Shown: piece after piece, positions 8,018-15,187 of the stretch
Layout of the letters: each line of letters starts with the position of its first letter
Numbering within the stretch: position 1 is the stretch's first letter
Origin: an uncultured Eubacteriales bacterium
GTDB lineage: Bacteria > Bacillota > Clostridia > Oscillospirales > Oscillospiraceae
Direction of reading: 5' to 3'
DNA length: 32,778 nucleotides
Assembly: GCA_900317375.1 (NCBI GenBank)
Contig: ONGJ01000035.1
Coordinates: 1 to 32,778, forward strand
The notes under the pieces: generated by a model
Databases searched by the model: none
What the model was told of the DNA's origin: nothing
The model's input: only the letters and a program-made list of their open reading frames with translations
Translations under genes and position numbers: made by a program

Positions 8018-8701
8018 TTATTTTTTCCCTCCCTTCGCCTTTCCGGAGGACGCCGTTTCGCGCTGCTGAGAGGGGGGGAGAGACTCGCCTTTGTAAACCT
8101 CATCCAGGTCGGCCCGGGCCTTTTTGGCACGCCGCCGGTCATACTCTTCCAGCTGTTCCTGAAACTTCTGCTCCTGCCGGGTGCGGATGCGTCCGGCGAG
8201 CAGGTTCAGCATCACCCCGCAGGCGGCAAGGCACAGCATGTAGATTCGGGTCACCGGCAGTTCGTAGATGCTCAGAAAGCGCCCGATGACCGGGAAGTGG
8301 ACCGTGACCCGGCCGATGACCTCGTCATAGCGGACAGGGTTGATGTCTTCCTTTTCGTTGGCATCACCTTTGGTGATGAGTTCGCTGTAGAAATAATGGT
8401 TTTCCACCACACGGTGGGTAATGACCGTCTCGTTGCTGCGGAAGGCAACGATGTCGCCGGGCTCGAGCGTCTCGGGGGAGACGGGGTCAACATAGACGAG
8501 ACTGCCGACCGGGATGGCCGGCTCCATGCTTCCGGTTTCCACATGATAGGCCTCGACACCGAGAAGGCGGGGGAGGGTGAGGGGCAGGCTGACAGCGATC
8601 ACCAGCAGCAGGAGAAAGGTCCCGATGATATTGCAGAGGGCGGGAAAGAATTTCCCGCCCTTTTTTTCAGGCCGCTTGCCGGTAGAAGATTTCTTACTCA
8701 T
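8018..8701 (-). CDS. sipW: SipW-type signal peptidase I (S26B)
   Basis: 228 residues from ATG 8701, which overlaps the stop of the upstream gene by 8 nt. N-terminal TM helix near residues 24-40, catalytic Ser58 in HVETGSMEP, and His96 in TVITHRVVE in place of the lysine of ordinary bacterial signal peptidases; this Ser-His pair and GDANEKED are marks of the ER/SipW subfamily. A second TM helix lies near 151-165, followed by a long charged cytoplasmic tail. In Bacillus, SipW processes the biofilm fibre proteins TasA and TapA. The TasA-like products encoded next to it (9816-11854) are the obvious substrates here. Confidence 0.92.
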   Translation of the reverse strand: MSKKSSTGKRPEKKGGKFFPALCNIIGTFLLLLVIAVSLPLTLPRLLGVEAYHVETGSMEPAIPVGSLVYVDPVSPETLEPGDIVAFRSNETVITHRVVENHYFYSELITKGDANEKEDINPVRYDEVIGRVTVHFPVIGRFLSIYELPVTRIYMLCLAACGVMLNLLAGRIRTRQEQKFQEQLEEYDRRRAKKARADLDEVYKGESLPPSQQRETASSGKAKGGKK

Positions 8702-9812
8702 CGCTCTTGTTCTTGTTGTGTCTGCTGCGGAAGCTTTCGATATCGAAATCGTCATCCTCCTCTTCGTCCTCGGCGAAGGTGACGACCTCTACATCCGCGT
8801 ACTTTTTCTTTTTCCGGTAGAAGAGCAGATACCAGTACAGCAGCGCAATCAGGCAGAAGAACAGCACGATGAAGAAGATCAGCAGACCCTTCGGGAGAAG
8901 CTTGGGCCTGGTGTTCTGCTGGATCGTTGCAGAAGCGCCCGGACCGACGGTCGGCTCATCGGCGCTGTCGGTAGTGCCGGTGCTGCCTGTGGAGCCGATA
9001 ATGTCCTCAAAGGAGGCCAGAGGCACGTCGAGGTCCTGGATATCCTCCAGCTGGGCATAGGCCTGCGGCGGGGTAGTCGGCTGTGTCGGGGCGGCAGTAT
9101 TATTATCGGTTCCGGCTGCCGCATTGGCATTGTTGTCCGTGTTGGCATTGGCATTGGCGTTGTCGGCATTGGCGTTTGCACCGGCATTGCCGTTACCCGC
9201 ATTGGCGTTTGCGCCGGCATTGGCATTGCCGCCCGCGGCTGCACCGCCGCCGCCACCGCCACCGCCGGCAGCTGCGGCCGCCGGGGCAGGAATCACAGTG
9301 TAATAGGCAAACAGGACATTCTGGCTCTCATCCTCCACCAGGGTCTTGGTGGTGCGGAGATAAGGCTGGTAGCCCTCGATATAGATATAGGAGGAAACCG
9401 GCTTGTCGCCCGGGTCGGCATAGAAGGTCTGCTCTTCCGCGAGAACCGTATTGGTTCCGTATTCCAGATAACGGATGACATAGCGGACTTCACGTCCCTT
9501 GACGCCGTAGACGACGATAAAGTCCTGATCCTGGGTGACACGATACCCGGTCATGAAGGTGTCTTTCCCGCTCTCCTTGATACCCTTTACATAATAGCCG
9601 TCAGCCGGGACGGCGTCGGGAATCGGCAGAGTGCTGCCGTAGGGCAGCGTGACCGAATACGGCGCATTGTCATAACCGGGAATGGTCCCCTTGTTCCCGG
9701 CGGAAACGCGGACCACATACTGACGGTTTTCCGCCTGGGCCGAGACCGGGAAGACCCCGATGACAAAGATGACCGCAAGCAGTATCAGCAGAAGCTTTTT
9801 TCCCTGTTTCAC
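8694..9812 (-). CDS. MucBP-like secreted membrane protein with Asn-Ala/Gly tract
   Basis: 372 residues. A clear signal peptide (cleavage likely after SAQA, about residue 27) is followed by a first beta-rich region (about 30-105), a MucBP-like module (about 108-168; pattern RYVIRYLEYGTNTVLAEE and YIEGYQP), a low-complexity stretch of poly-Ala, eight glycines and Asn-Ala repeats (about 173-235), an acidic spacer, one TM helix (about 308-330) and a 40-residue acidic cytoplasmic tail. There is no LPXTG motif before the TM helix, and the long tail argues for a bitopic membrane protein rather than a sortase substrate. It may display the adhesive module or hold the fibre at the membrane; function is inferred from context. 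Confidence 0.8.
   Translation of the reverse strand: MKQGKKLLLILLAVIFVIGVFPVSAQAENRQYVVRVSAGNKGTIPGYDNAPYSVTLPYGSTLPIPDAVPADGYYVKGIKESGKDTFMTGYRVTQDQDFIVVYGVKGREVRYVIRYLEYGTNTVLAEEQTFYADPGDKPVSSYIYIEGYQPYLRTTKTLVEDESQNVLFAYYTVIPAPAAAAAGGGGGGGGAAAGGNANAGANANAGNGNAGANANADNANANANTDNNANAAAGTDNNTAAPTQPTTPPQAYAQLEDIQDLDVPLASFEDIIGSTGSTGTTDSADEPTVGPGASATIQQNTRPKLLPKGLLIFFIVLFFCLIALLYWYLLFYRKKKKYADVEVVTFAEDEEEDDDFDIESFRSRHNKNKSDE
9112..9270. repeat. Short-unit repeat encoding Asn-Ala and Gly runs
   Basis: Degenerate hexamers of the type GGCATT/GGCGTT repeat across about 120 bp and pass into a CCGCCG/CCACCG run near 9244-9268. On the minus strand they code for alternating Asn-Ala and a run of Gly. 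Units are multiples of three, so copy-number changes would alter linker length without breaking the frame. Confidence 0.75.
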
Positions 9813-9815
9813 GGC

Positions 9816-10547
9816 TCAGCCCCTGCCTTTCTTATACATCCGGTCCGTCAGGGCATCCAGCGCCAGATACAGGAACAGGAGACCCGTCACGACCATCCCG
9901 ATATAGTAGGGCGTCAGGTTGTTCTCATCACCGGTCTTGACGGCGGTCTTTCCGCCGGCGTCCTTCAGCTCGACGGCAAAGTTCATCTGGATACGGGCTG
10001 CGGTGTTCTGATAGATGTTGCCCTGGGTTTCGCCCTCCAGGGAGACCGTCAGCGTGACCACGCCGCTCTCCCCGCTGTTCAGCGTATCCAGAAAGAAGAA
10101 GTCCTCCAGATTGCTGGTCGCCTCATGCAGACCGACCCGGTTGTCAAAGCCTTCATCACCGCCGACGAAATTGACATGCTGCTGATCGTCGCTGGTGCTG
10201 TCGTAGATGACCTGACTGCCGCCGGGGCCGTTCCAGGTCAGTTTATAGCTGTAGGCACCGCCGAGAATCTTGCCGGCCGCGGCGCTCTCCTCCAGCGACT
10301 TGAGCACTTCGTTGGACATGTACCAGCGGGTCGTCTGGGGGTGCCGATTGTGGACATAAACGGTATAACTTCTCTCATCACCGGGCTCCAGGCCGCTGAA
10401 AACCTGGTCGACATTGAAGTTTTCTTCTTCCATTCTGCCGGCGGCAGTAAAGGTGACATCGCCGGCCAGCGCCTCGGCGGAGGCGAGGACAGAGATGCTG
10501 CACAGCAGGAGAAGGGCCAGCAGAAGACATAACAGTTTCTTTCTCAT
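9816..10547 (-). CDS. TasA/camelysin-like surface protein with VKTGD sorting signal
   Basis: 243 residues from ATG 10547, chosen because GGAGGG lies 4 nt upstream; a longer form from 10562 is possible but lacks a site. Signal peptide of about 25 residues (LLCLLLALLLLCSISVLASA). The mature part has a TasA/camelysin-like pattern: DQVFSGLEPGDERSYTVYV, TTRWYMSNEVLKSLEE, LHEATSNLEDFFFLD and EGETQGNIYQNT. The end carries AVKTGDENN, a 20-residue hydrophobic stretch and KKGRG, the layout of a cell-wall sorting signal with VKTGD in place of LPXTG. It is the only gene here with such a signal and so the best candidate for attachment by a sortase of this operon. Confidence 0.82.
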   Translation of the reverse strand: MRKKLLCLLLALLLLCSISVLASAEALAGDVTFTAAGRMEEENFNVDQVFSGLEPGDERSYTVYVHNRHPQTTRWYMSNEVLKSLEESAAAGKILGGAYSYKLTWNGPGGSQVIYDSTSDDQQHVNFVGGDEGFDNRVGLHEATSNLEDFFFLDTLNSGESGVVTLTVSLEGETQGNIYQNTAARIQMNFAVELKDAGGKTAVKTGDENNLTPYYIGMVVTGLLFLYLALDALTDRMYKKGRG

Positions 10548-10558
10548 GTTTCCCTCCT

Positions 10559-11290
10559 TCATTCAGCCGGGATGTTCATCTGCGAGGTCATGGCATCGCT
10601 CTGCAGACCCCAGGCACTGCGGATCGCAGCTTTGGCATTGTGTGTCTGGACGGCGTCGGCCTCGGCCTGCACCACAAAGCCGTAACCGTCGTAGGCATAG
10701 GTGTAGGTGGTCAGACTGCCGACAGTTTTGGTGATAACCGATTTCGCAACGCTCGAATCCACCCACAGGGTGTCAAAAAGCGGTGCGGTTTCGCCGCCCA
10801 CAGGCAGGATACCGGTGTAATAGTATACATCCCGTTCTCGCTGCCGTTATAGCCGAGGTGAATGGTGGCCGGACTGTGTTTCTCCTCATCCAGCAGCTTT
10901 TCCGTATTGCTGCTGAGGCCGTGGAACCAGCCCTTCAGGCCGAACTTCTCGTCTTCGCCGACCTGAACCCAGTACTTGTAAACCGTCACGCGGAGATAGT
11001 GGTCAATGGTGCCGGTATTCTTGCAGGTGATGACAAAGGGATATTTCCTGCCGATCTGGAACGAGGGGTCGTCTTCGAGGGTCTTCAGAACCAGGATTGC
11101 GGAAGGAGACCGGCGTTCCGTTCTCGTACAGGGTGATGCCGATATGGTCCAGTTCAAACGCGGAAATATAGTCGCTGGAATAGATCTGCAGTGCGGCCTG
11201 GGTGCCGCCCACGCTGCCGGCAAAGAGCAGCACGACGGCCAGCAGGAACAGGAGCCCCGCCACAACGGGGGAACGACGGATTTTTTTCAT
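10559..11290 (-). pseudogene. TasA-like secreted protein broken by two frameshifts
   Basis: Three reading-frame pieces together give one TasA-like protein of about 243 residues. Piece 1 (ATG 11290, GGAGG 9 nt upstream) has the SipW-type signal region ending VGGTQAAL and runs to NGTPVSFR. Near 11095-11105 the sequence moves one frame and continues with AILVLKTL, then VITCKNTGTIDHYLRVTVYKYW. Near 10817-10830 it returns to the first frame with YYYTGILPVGGETAPLF and ends with ADAVQTHNAKAAIRSAWG and a stop at 10559. The first break fits one extra base (or two missing), the second one missing base. As written, translation stops at 11003. All conserved segments are otherwise preserved, so the breaks are either recent or sequencing/assembly indels. 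Confidence 0.82.
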
Positions 11291-11308
11291 CAGCATGTTC
11301 CTCCCTGT

Positions 11309-11854
11309 TTACGGATTGACAACTTGGATATCGCCGGTTGCCCAGGCGGTATCCAGGTCGGGCGAGCCGTCGGCATTGAACACGGCGGCGACACTGTCAT
11401 AGACAACGATGACATCCAGTTCTTCGCCCTCTTTCAGCGCCCGGTTCAGATTGATGGTGACAACAAAGGGATCGGTTACTGCGCCTTCGGGATGGGCTGC
11501 TGTCCCGGCATAGAGAGGCTTCTGATAATACCAGTAGCCGTCGTTCTTCGGCTGCCAGAGACTGCCGGCGTTGGCGTCATAATCCAGGGTGCCGTCGGAA
11601 TCCGCAAAGGCCTTCACACGGACGAAGACGGGATATTTGCCGATGTCCTCATCGGACTGGGCCCGGTTGAAAATCCGGACGGTTTTGCGGTTGTTGACAA
11701 TGTCCTCTTCGATCTCGGTCCGCCCGCCCAGGTGGATCACATAGCCGCCGCGGGCGGTGGCATAGGTGGTGAAGTAGGCGACGGCGCTGCCGATACTGGC
11801 GCTAAGCACCAGCACGACGGCGAGCACAGCCAGAATCAAGGTGCGTTTTTTCAT
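11309..11854 (-). CDS. TasA-like protein with SipW-type signal peptide
   Basis: 181 residues, intact. The N-terminus (MKKRTLILAVLAVVLVLSAS, then IGSAVAYFTTYATARGG) matches the SipW-cognate signal class, in which cleavage falls near the AYFT motif. The mature part is predicted beta-rich, with paired segments IFNRAQSDEDIGKYPVFVRV and DGYWYYQKPLYAG that recall the TasA/CalY fold. There is no sorting signal or second TM helix, so after cleavage it would be released and could assemble into fibres, as TasA does in Bacillus. GGAGGGG precedes the ATG. It sits 11 nt after the pilin-like gene. Confidence 0.82.
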   Translation of the reverse strand: MKKRTLILAVLAVVLVLSASIGSAVAYFTTYATARGGYVIHLGGRTEIEEDIVNNRKTVRIFNRAQSDEDIGKYPVFVRVKAFADSDGTLDYDANAGSLWQPKNDGYWYYQKPLYAGTAAHPEGAVTDPFVVTINLNRALKEGEELDVIVVYDSVAAVFNADGSPDLDTAWATGDIQVVNP

Positions 11855-11865
11855 AGTCCCCTCCT

Positions 11866-13095
11866 TCAGCCGGCCAAAGGCTTATTGGCGTCGGCGGCCT
11901 CACTGTCATTGAACCCGACGCCGTCAAAGCTGCTGTTGCTGCCGGCCGTAAAGCGGTTCAGAATGCCGTGGCCGCCGCCGGGACCGGTGTGGTCGTTGGT
12001 AAACTCGACGACGTTGCGAACCGCTGCGGTTTCGCCGTCTGCCGTGGCCGCCGCCGGGGCCTGAATGGTGACCGTCTGCGGACCGGTAACTGCCGTATAG
12101 CCAATGCCGCTGTGGACCTCGGTCACGGTGACCTCCGTACCGACGGGGACGGTGTTCACCAAGGTATATTCCTTTCTGGTGTCTCCCTTGAAGGTCATGG
12201 TGACGACCTTAGTCACGTCGTTGTTGGATTTATCCTTCCACGTAACCTCGAACACAAAGTCGACGGGATCCGGACCGGGATTGTTGACATTCTTGATAAT
12301 CTTGAGATCACCGTTGTTTGCCACGCGGGTCGGCTTGGCATAGATCGAAAGCTGATTTTCCCATTCTCCATAGGCGGTATTATACTGCTGCACATTTTTA
12401 TCAAGCTTGGTCGGAAGTGTGAACAGCTGCGGCTTGAAAAGGTATTCATAGTCCTCCGTGAGAACACGGGTGGTAAAAAGCGTAGTTGCGGCACCATTCT
12501 CATCGCTGGAAGCCTGTTCCGTTTTCTTCACATAGACTTTCTCGGGATGATCAGAGGAATCCTTCTCAGTTAGTTCCTGTCCGCGGATAATGAGCAGGTA
12601 CAGGCCAGCGTCCAAGTTCGGAACGTTGATAAACGTCTTCCCGGCAACAGCGGTTGCGGATTTAAATCTGTCCGGATCTGGCGTATAGCTGCTGTCGAGC
12701 ACGATCTTAGCAAAATCCTGTGCATAATGCTCAAACTGATCAAATACATCCTTCTCCGCGGGAGGGACCTCCGGCGTGTCTGCACCATTCAGCTCTTCGG
12801 TCAGTGTCTTCAGCAGATCATGGAAAACCGTGCCTTCTTCCGGAACCTGGTAGGTATAGGAGTCGACGTTTTCATAGGGTTCCTCGTATCGCACAGCCGG
12901 AGCCAGCAGATAGAGATCTGCCTGAATGGTGGCAGTTGCAAGATCTTCCGCAAAGTCGGAACCCTGGGGGACACACTCTACAGTTACCGAGTTTATGCCT
13001 GGATCCAGATCAACTGCAAAGCCCGACGGGGCGAGGGCGAGCAGCAGAATCATGCTGAGCAGGACTGCAAGGGTTCGCCGGGATTTCATTCTCAT
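11866..13095 (-). CDS. Pilin-like secreted protein with Cna-B/DUF7601-type domain
   Basis: 409 residues. Signal peptide (RTLAVLLSMILLLALAPSGFA, cleavage near 27), an N-terminal domain with a D1-like pattern (IQADLYLLAPAV, LDAGLYLLIIRG), a linker with YLFKPQLFTLPTKL typical of Clostridial pilins, and a Cna-B-like domain at about 265-370. That domain contains a candidate isopeptide set: Lys in GDLKIIKNV, Glu in VTVTEVHSG and Asn in EFTNDH. The C-terminus (NRFTAGSNSS to ANKPLAG) has no LPXTG, hydrophobic segment or charged tail. It directly follows the class C sortase, whose usual substrates are such pilins, so the missing sorting signal is a real puzzle. GGAG lies 11 nt before ATG 13095. Confidence 0.82.
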   Translation of the reverse strand: MRMKSRRTLAVLLSMILLLALAPSGFAVDLDPGINSVTVECVPQGSDFAEDLATATIQADLYLLAPAVRYEEPYENVDSYTYQVPEEGTVFHDLLKTLTEELNGADTPEVPPAEKDVFDQFEHYAQDFAKIVLDSSYTPDPDRFKSATAVAGKTFINVPNLDAGLYLLIIRGQELTEKDSSDHPEKVYVKKTEQASSDENGAATTLFTTRVLTEDYEYLFKPQLFTLPTKLDKNVQQYNTAYGEWENQLSIYAKPTRVANNGDLKIIKNVNNPGPDPVDFVFEVTWKDKSNNDVTKVVTMTFKGDTRKEYTLVNTVPVGTEVTVTEVHSGIGYTAVTGPQTVTIQAPAAATADGETAAVRNVVEFTNDHTGPGGGHGILNRFTAGSNSSFDGVGFNDSEAADANKPLAG

Positions 13096-13101
13096 GGGCG
13101 G

Positions 13102-14067
13102 TCACTCCTTCTTTCGTCTTCCGGCTTTCTTTTTGCCTGTGTCGGAGGAGGGTCTCTCCTCGGTGACTTCTTCAATCAGCCGGTATACATCGTTCTTCTT
13201 CATTTTCGCATTGCTGATGCGGTAGTAGATGAGCATCCCGATCAGGAACAGGAACAGCAGCGGGATCGCGACGGCCGGGATGGTCAGATAGTTTGGAATC
13301 CGATAGGCCTCGGGCGTCACAACCAGGTCGCCCGATTCGTTGGCGACGCGGTGGCCGCGGACCAGCATGCGGTGGGTGTTGATGCCGTAGGGGGTACAGG
13401 TAACAAGGGTGCAGTAGTCCTGTCCGGGGACAATGCCCAGCTCGGAAATATCGCCGGGCTCGACGATGCGGATCTGGTCCACCTCATAGCTGATCATCTG
13501 GTTGAGCACCGTGATGGAGAACTGGTCGCCTTCCTTGACCTGGTCAAGGTCGGTAAACAACTTGGCACTCGGCAGACCGCGGTGGCCCGAGAGGACGGTG
13601 TGCGTGCTCTCGCCGCCGACCGGAAGCGAGGTCCAGTCCAGATGTCCGACGGCAATCTGGAGAACGGACTCCTCGGTGCCGTGATAGATGGGGATATAGA
13701 CGCCGATGGACTTGATGGTGATGTAGCCCATGATCCCGGTGCCCGAAAGGTCCAGCAGAGAGCGGTATTCTTCCAGGTCCTCGTCCGTCATGACATAGGG
13801 GTTTTCCTTGGTCAGAAGCGTCTGGTTATAGGCACGCGCCGCCTCCAGCATCGCATTCAGTCTTTCCGAGTCCGTGTTCTCGACCGTGCTGGAATAGGAG
13901 GCAATGGCGCGGGATGCGTGAAAGGAGTTCCACCAGTCACTGACTGTCGGGTAGGCCATGATCGCAGCGCCGAAAAGCAGGATCAGGATCAAAAGCCAGG
14001 TAGTCCAGTTGGATTTCTTCTTTTTTTTCGTTTCTGCCGTTTTGGGAGCAGCTTTTTCTTTCTTCAT
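13102..14067 (-). CDS. srtC: Class C (pilin-polymerising) sortase
   Basis: 321 residues. Lys-rich N-terminus, TM helix near 22-40, then an N-terminal extension with SDWWNSF at 43-49, which resembles the DPW/DPF lid of class C sortases; the barrel carries His162 in LSGHRGLP, Cys224 in TLVTCTPYGINTH and Arg233, all in the expected spacing. A second TM helix near 260-280 and a basic tail follow, also typical of the class. Class C enzymes link pilin subunits through lysine isopeptide bonds. It is first in the operon, behind the promoter at 14106-14134; the next gene starts 6 nt after its stop. Confidence 0.93.
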   Translation of the reverse strand: MKKEKAAPKTAETKKKKKSNWTTWLLILILLFGAAIMAYPTVSDWWNSFHASRAIASYSSTVENTDSERLNAMLEAARAYNQTLLTKENPYVMTDEDLEEYRSLLDLSGTGIMGYITIKSIGVYIPIYHGTEESVLQIAVGHLDWTSLPVGGESTHTVLSGHRGLPSAKLFTDLDQVKEGDQFSITVLNQMISYEVDQIRIVEPGDISELGIVPGQDYCTLVTCTPYGINTHRMLVRGHRVANESGDLVVTPEAYRIPNYLTIPAVAIPLLFLFLIGMLIYYRISNAKMKKNDVYRLIEEVTEERPSSDTGKKKAGRRKKE

Positions 14068-14105
14068 TTACAGCCCCGCAAGGATTCAGTAGATGTAAGT
14101 AATCC

Positions 14106-14134
14106 AGTATACCATATTCCGCAGGGAATCTCAA
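14106..14134 (-). promoter_or_regulatory. Promoter of the eight-gene fibre operon
   Basis: On the minus strand TTGAGA (14129-14134), 17-nt spacer, TATACT (14106-14111). The leader before srtC is only about 30 nt. No further promoter is evident down to srtB, where gene gaps are 18 nt or less. Confidence 0.75.
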
Positions 14135-14262
14135 TGATTTCGGGCGTCCGGAAGCGAGGAATTCCCGCTTTCTCGGAAGATTTCCCGGACTTTTTTCGAA
14201 ACAAGGGGGACAATGCGCCCACTATGAAAAATTATACTCGGAAGAGAATCAATAAAGGCGTC

Positions 14263-14299
14263 AAAAATTGCCCGGTTTTTGCGTTTTCAGGGCATTTTT
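14263..14299. terminator. AT-flanked hairpin in the srtC/lyxose isomerase gap
   Basis: AAAAATTGCCC (14263-14273) pairs with GGGCATTTTT (14290-14299) with one bulged T. The A-run and T-run flanks resemble a weak bidirectional terminator, though no gene ends here. The remainder of 14135-14320 shows nothing recognisable. Confidence 0.35.
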
Positions 14300-14323
14300 C
14301 TTGAACATTTTCTCAGCTGCGGA

Positions 14324-14353
14324 TTGTACAGGCGGGCGCTTTTGTGCTATACT
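14324..14353 (+). promoter_or_regulatory. Promoter of the D-lyxose isomerase gene
   Basis: TTGTAC (14324-14329), 18-nt spacer, TATACT (14348-14353), about 80 nt ahead of the start codon. Confidence 0.6.
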
Positions 14354-14383
14354 GCGTTCATACCGGGTCGAAGGATAAGAAAT

Positions 14384-14408
14384 GCCTCCCCTGCTCGGCG
14401 GGGGAGGC
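14384..14408 (+). promoter_or_regulatory. Leader hairpin before the isomerase ribosome binding site
   Basis: GCCTCCCC (14384-14391) pairs perfectly with GGGGAGGC (14401-14408). There is no T-run, so it is probably not a terminator. It ends about 15 nt before the GGAGGA site. The left arm CCTCC could also pair with that site, giving a possible translation switch; this is inference. Confidence 0.4.
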
Positions 14409-14435
14409 AGAAACGTGAGGACGGAGGAGAACAGC

Positions 14436-15125
14436 ATGAAACGCAGTGAAATCAACGCAGCGCTGAAAGAGATGGAAGGCATGATCCGCGATTATCGGAT
14501 CGCGCTGCCGCCCTTCTGCTATTTCACACCGGAGGAGTGGCAGCAGAAGGGGCACGAGTTTGACGAGGTCCGGGACAACATGCTCGGATGGGATATCACG
14601 GATTACGGCCTCGGCCGTTTCGATGAGGTGGGCTTTTCGCTGATTACCCTGCGAAACGGCAACCTGAAGAAAAAAGACCGCTATCCGAAGCCCTATGCCG
14701 AAAAGCTGCTCTACCTGAAGGAGGGGCAGTATTCCCCGATGCACTTCCACTGGTACAAAATGGAGGACATCATCAACCGCGGCGGCGGCACGGTGCTGAT
14801 CCGTGTGTACAATGCGGACGAAAAGGAAGAGCTGGACAGGGAGACTCCCGTCACCGTTCACACGGACGGGGAGACGCGGACCGTCCCGGCCGGCACCCAG
14901 ATCGTCCTCGAGCCTGGACAGAGCATCAGCATTACACAGAAGCTGTATCACGACTTTGAGGTGGTCCCCGGGACGGGACCGGTGCTGCTGGGCGAAGTGA
15001 GCCAGTGCAACGATGACAACAGCGACAACCGCTTCAACCCGCCGGTAGGCCGCTTCCCGGTCATCGAAGAGGATGAGGCGCCCTATCGCCTGCTCTGCAG
15101 CGAATATCCGGAGGCAAAAGAATAA
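14436..15125 (+). CDS. D-lyxose ketol-isomerase
   Basis: 229 residues, the usual length for this cupin-fold, metal-dependent isomerase that interconverts D-lyxose and D-xylulose and often D-mannose and D-fructose. The N-terminus (MKRSEINAALKEMEGMIRD), the ELPPFCYFTPEEW-like segment (ALPPFCYFTPEEW), and the metal-binding region QYSPMHFHWYKMEDI with two His and a Glu, followed later by LYHDFEV with another His, agree closely with the family. ATG 14436 is used, with GGAGGA upstream. The gene stands alone between its own promoter and a terminator. No sugar transporter or kinase is next to it, so the natural substrate is open. Confidence 0.93.
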   Translation: MKRSEINAALKEMEGMIRDYRIALPPFCYFTPEEWQQKGHEFDEVRDNMLGWDITDYGLGRFDEVGFSLITLRNGNLKKKDRYPKPYAEKLLYLKEGQYSPMHFHWYKMEDIINRGGGTVLIRVYNADEKEELDRETPVTVHTDGETRTVPAGTQIVLEPGQSISITQKLYHDFEVVPGTGPVLLGEVSQCNDDNSDNRFNPPVGRFPVIEEDEAPYRLLCSEYPEAKE

Positions 15126-15140
15126 GCGCAAAACAGACAG

Positions 15141-15187
15141 ACATCCCGGCAGGACAGCTTTTGGCAGGTCCGGCCGGGATGTTTTTT
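15141..15187. terminator. Terminator between lyxose isomerase and dus
   Basis: ACATCCCGGC (15141-15150) pairs with GCCGGGATGT (15173-15182), with further GGAC/GTCC pairing inside, followed by a T-run on the plus strand. It serves the plus-strand gene; the converging dus gene ends within its T-run. Confidence 0.85.

Noticed and set aside
9112-9270. CRISPR or tandem regulatory array
   Set aside because: The units are short, degenerate and in frame within a protein-coding gene with no spacers.
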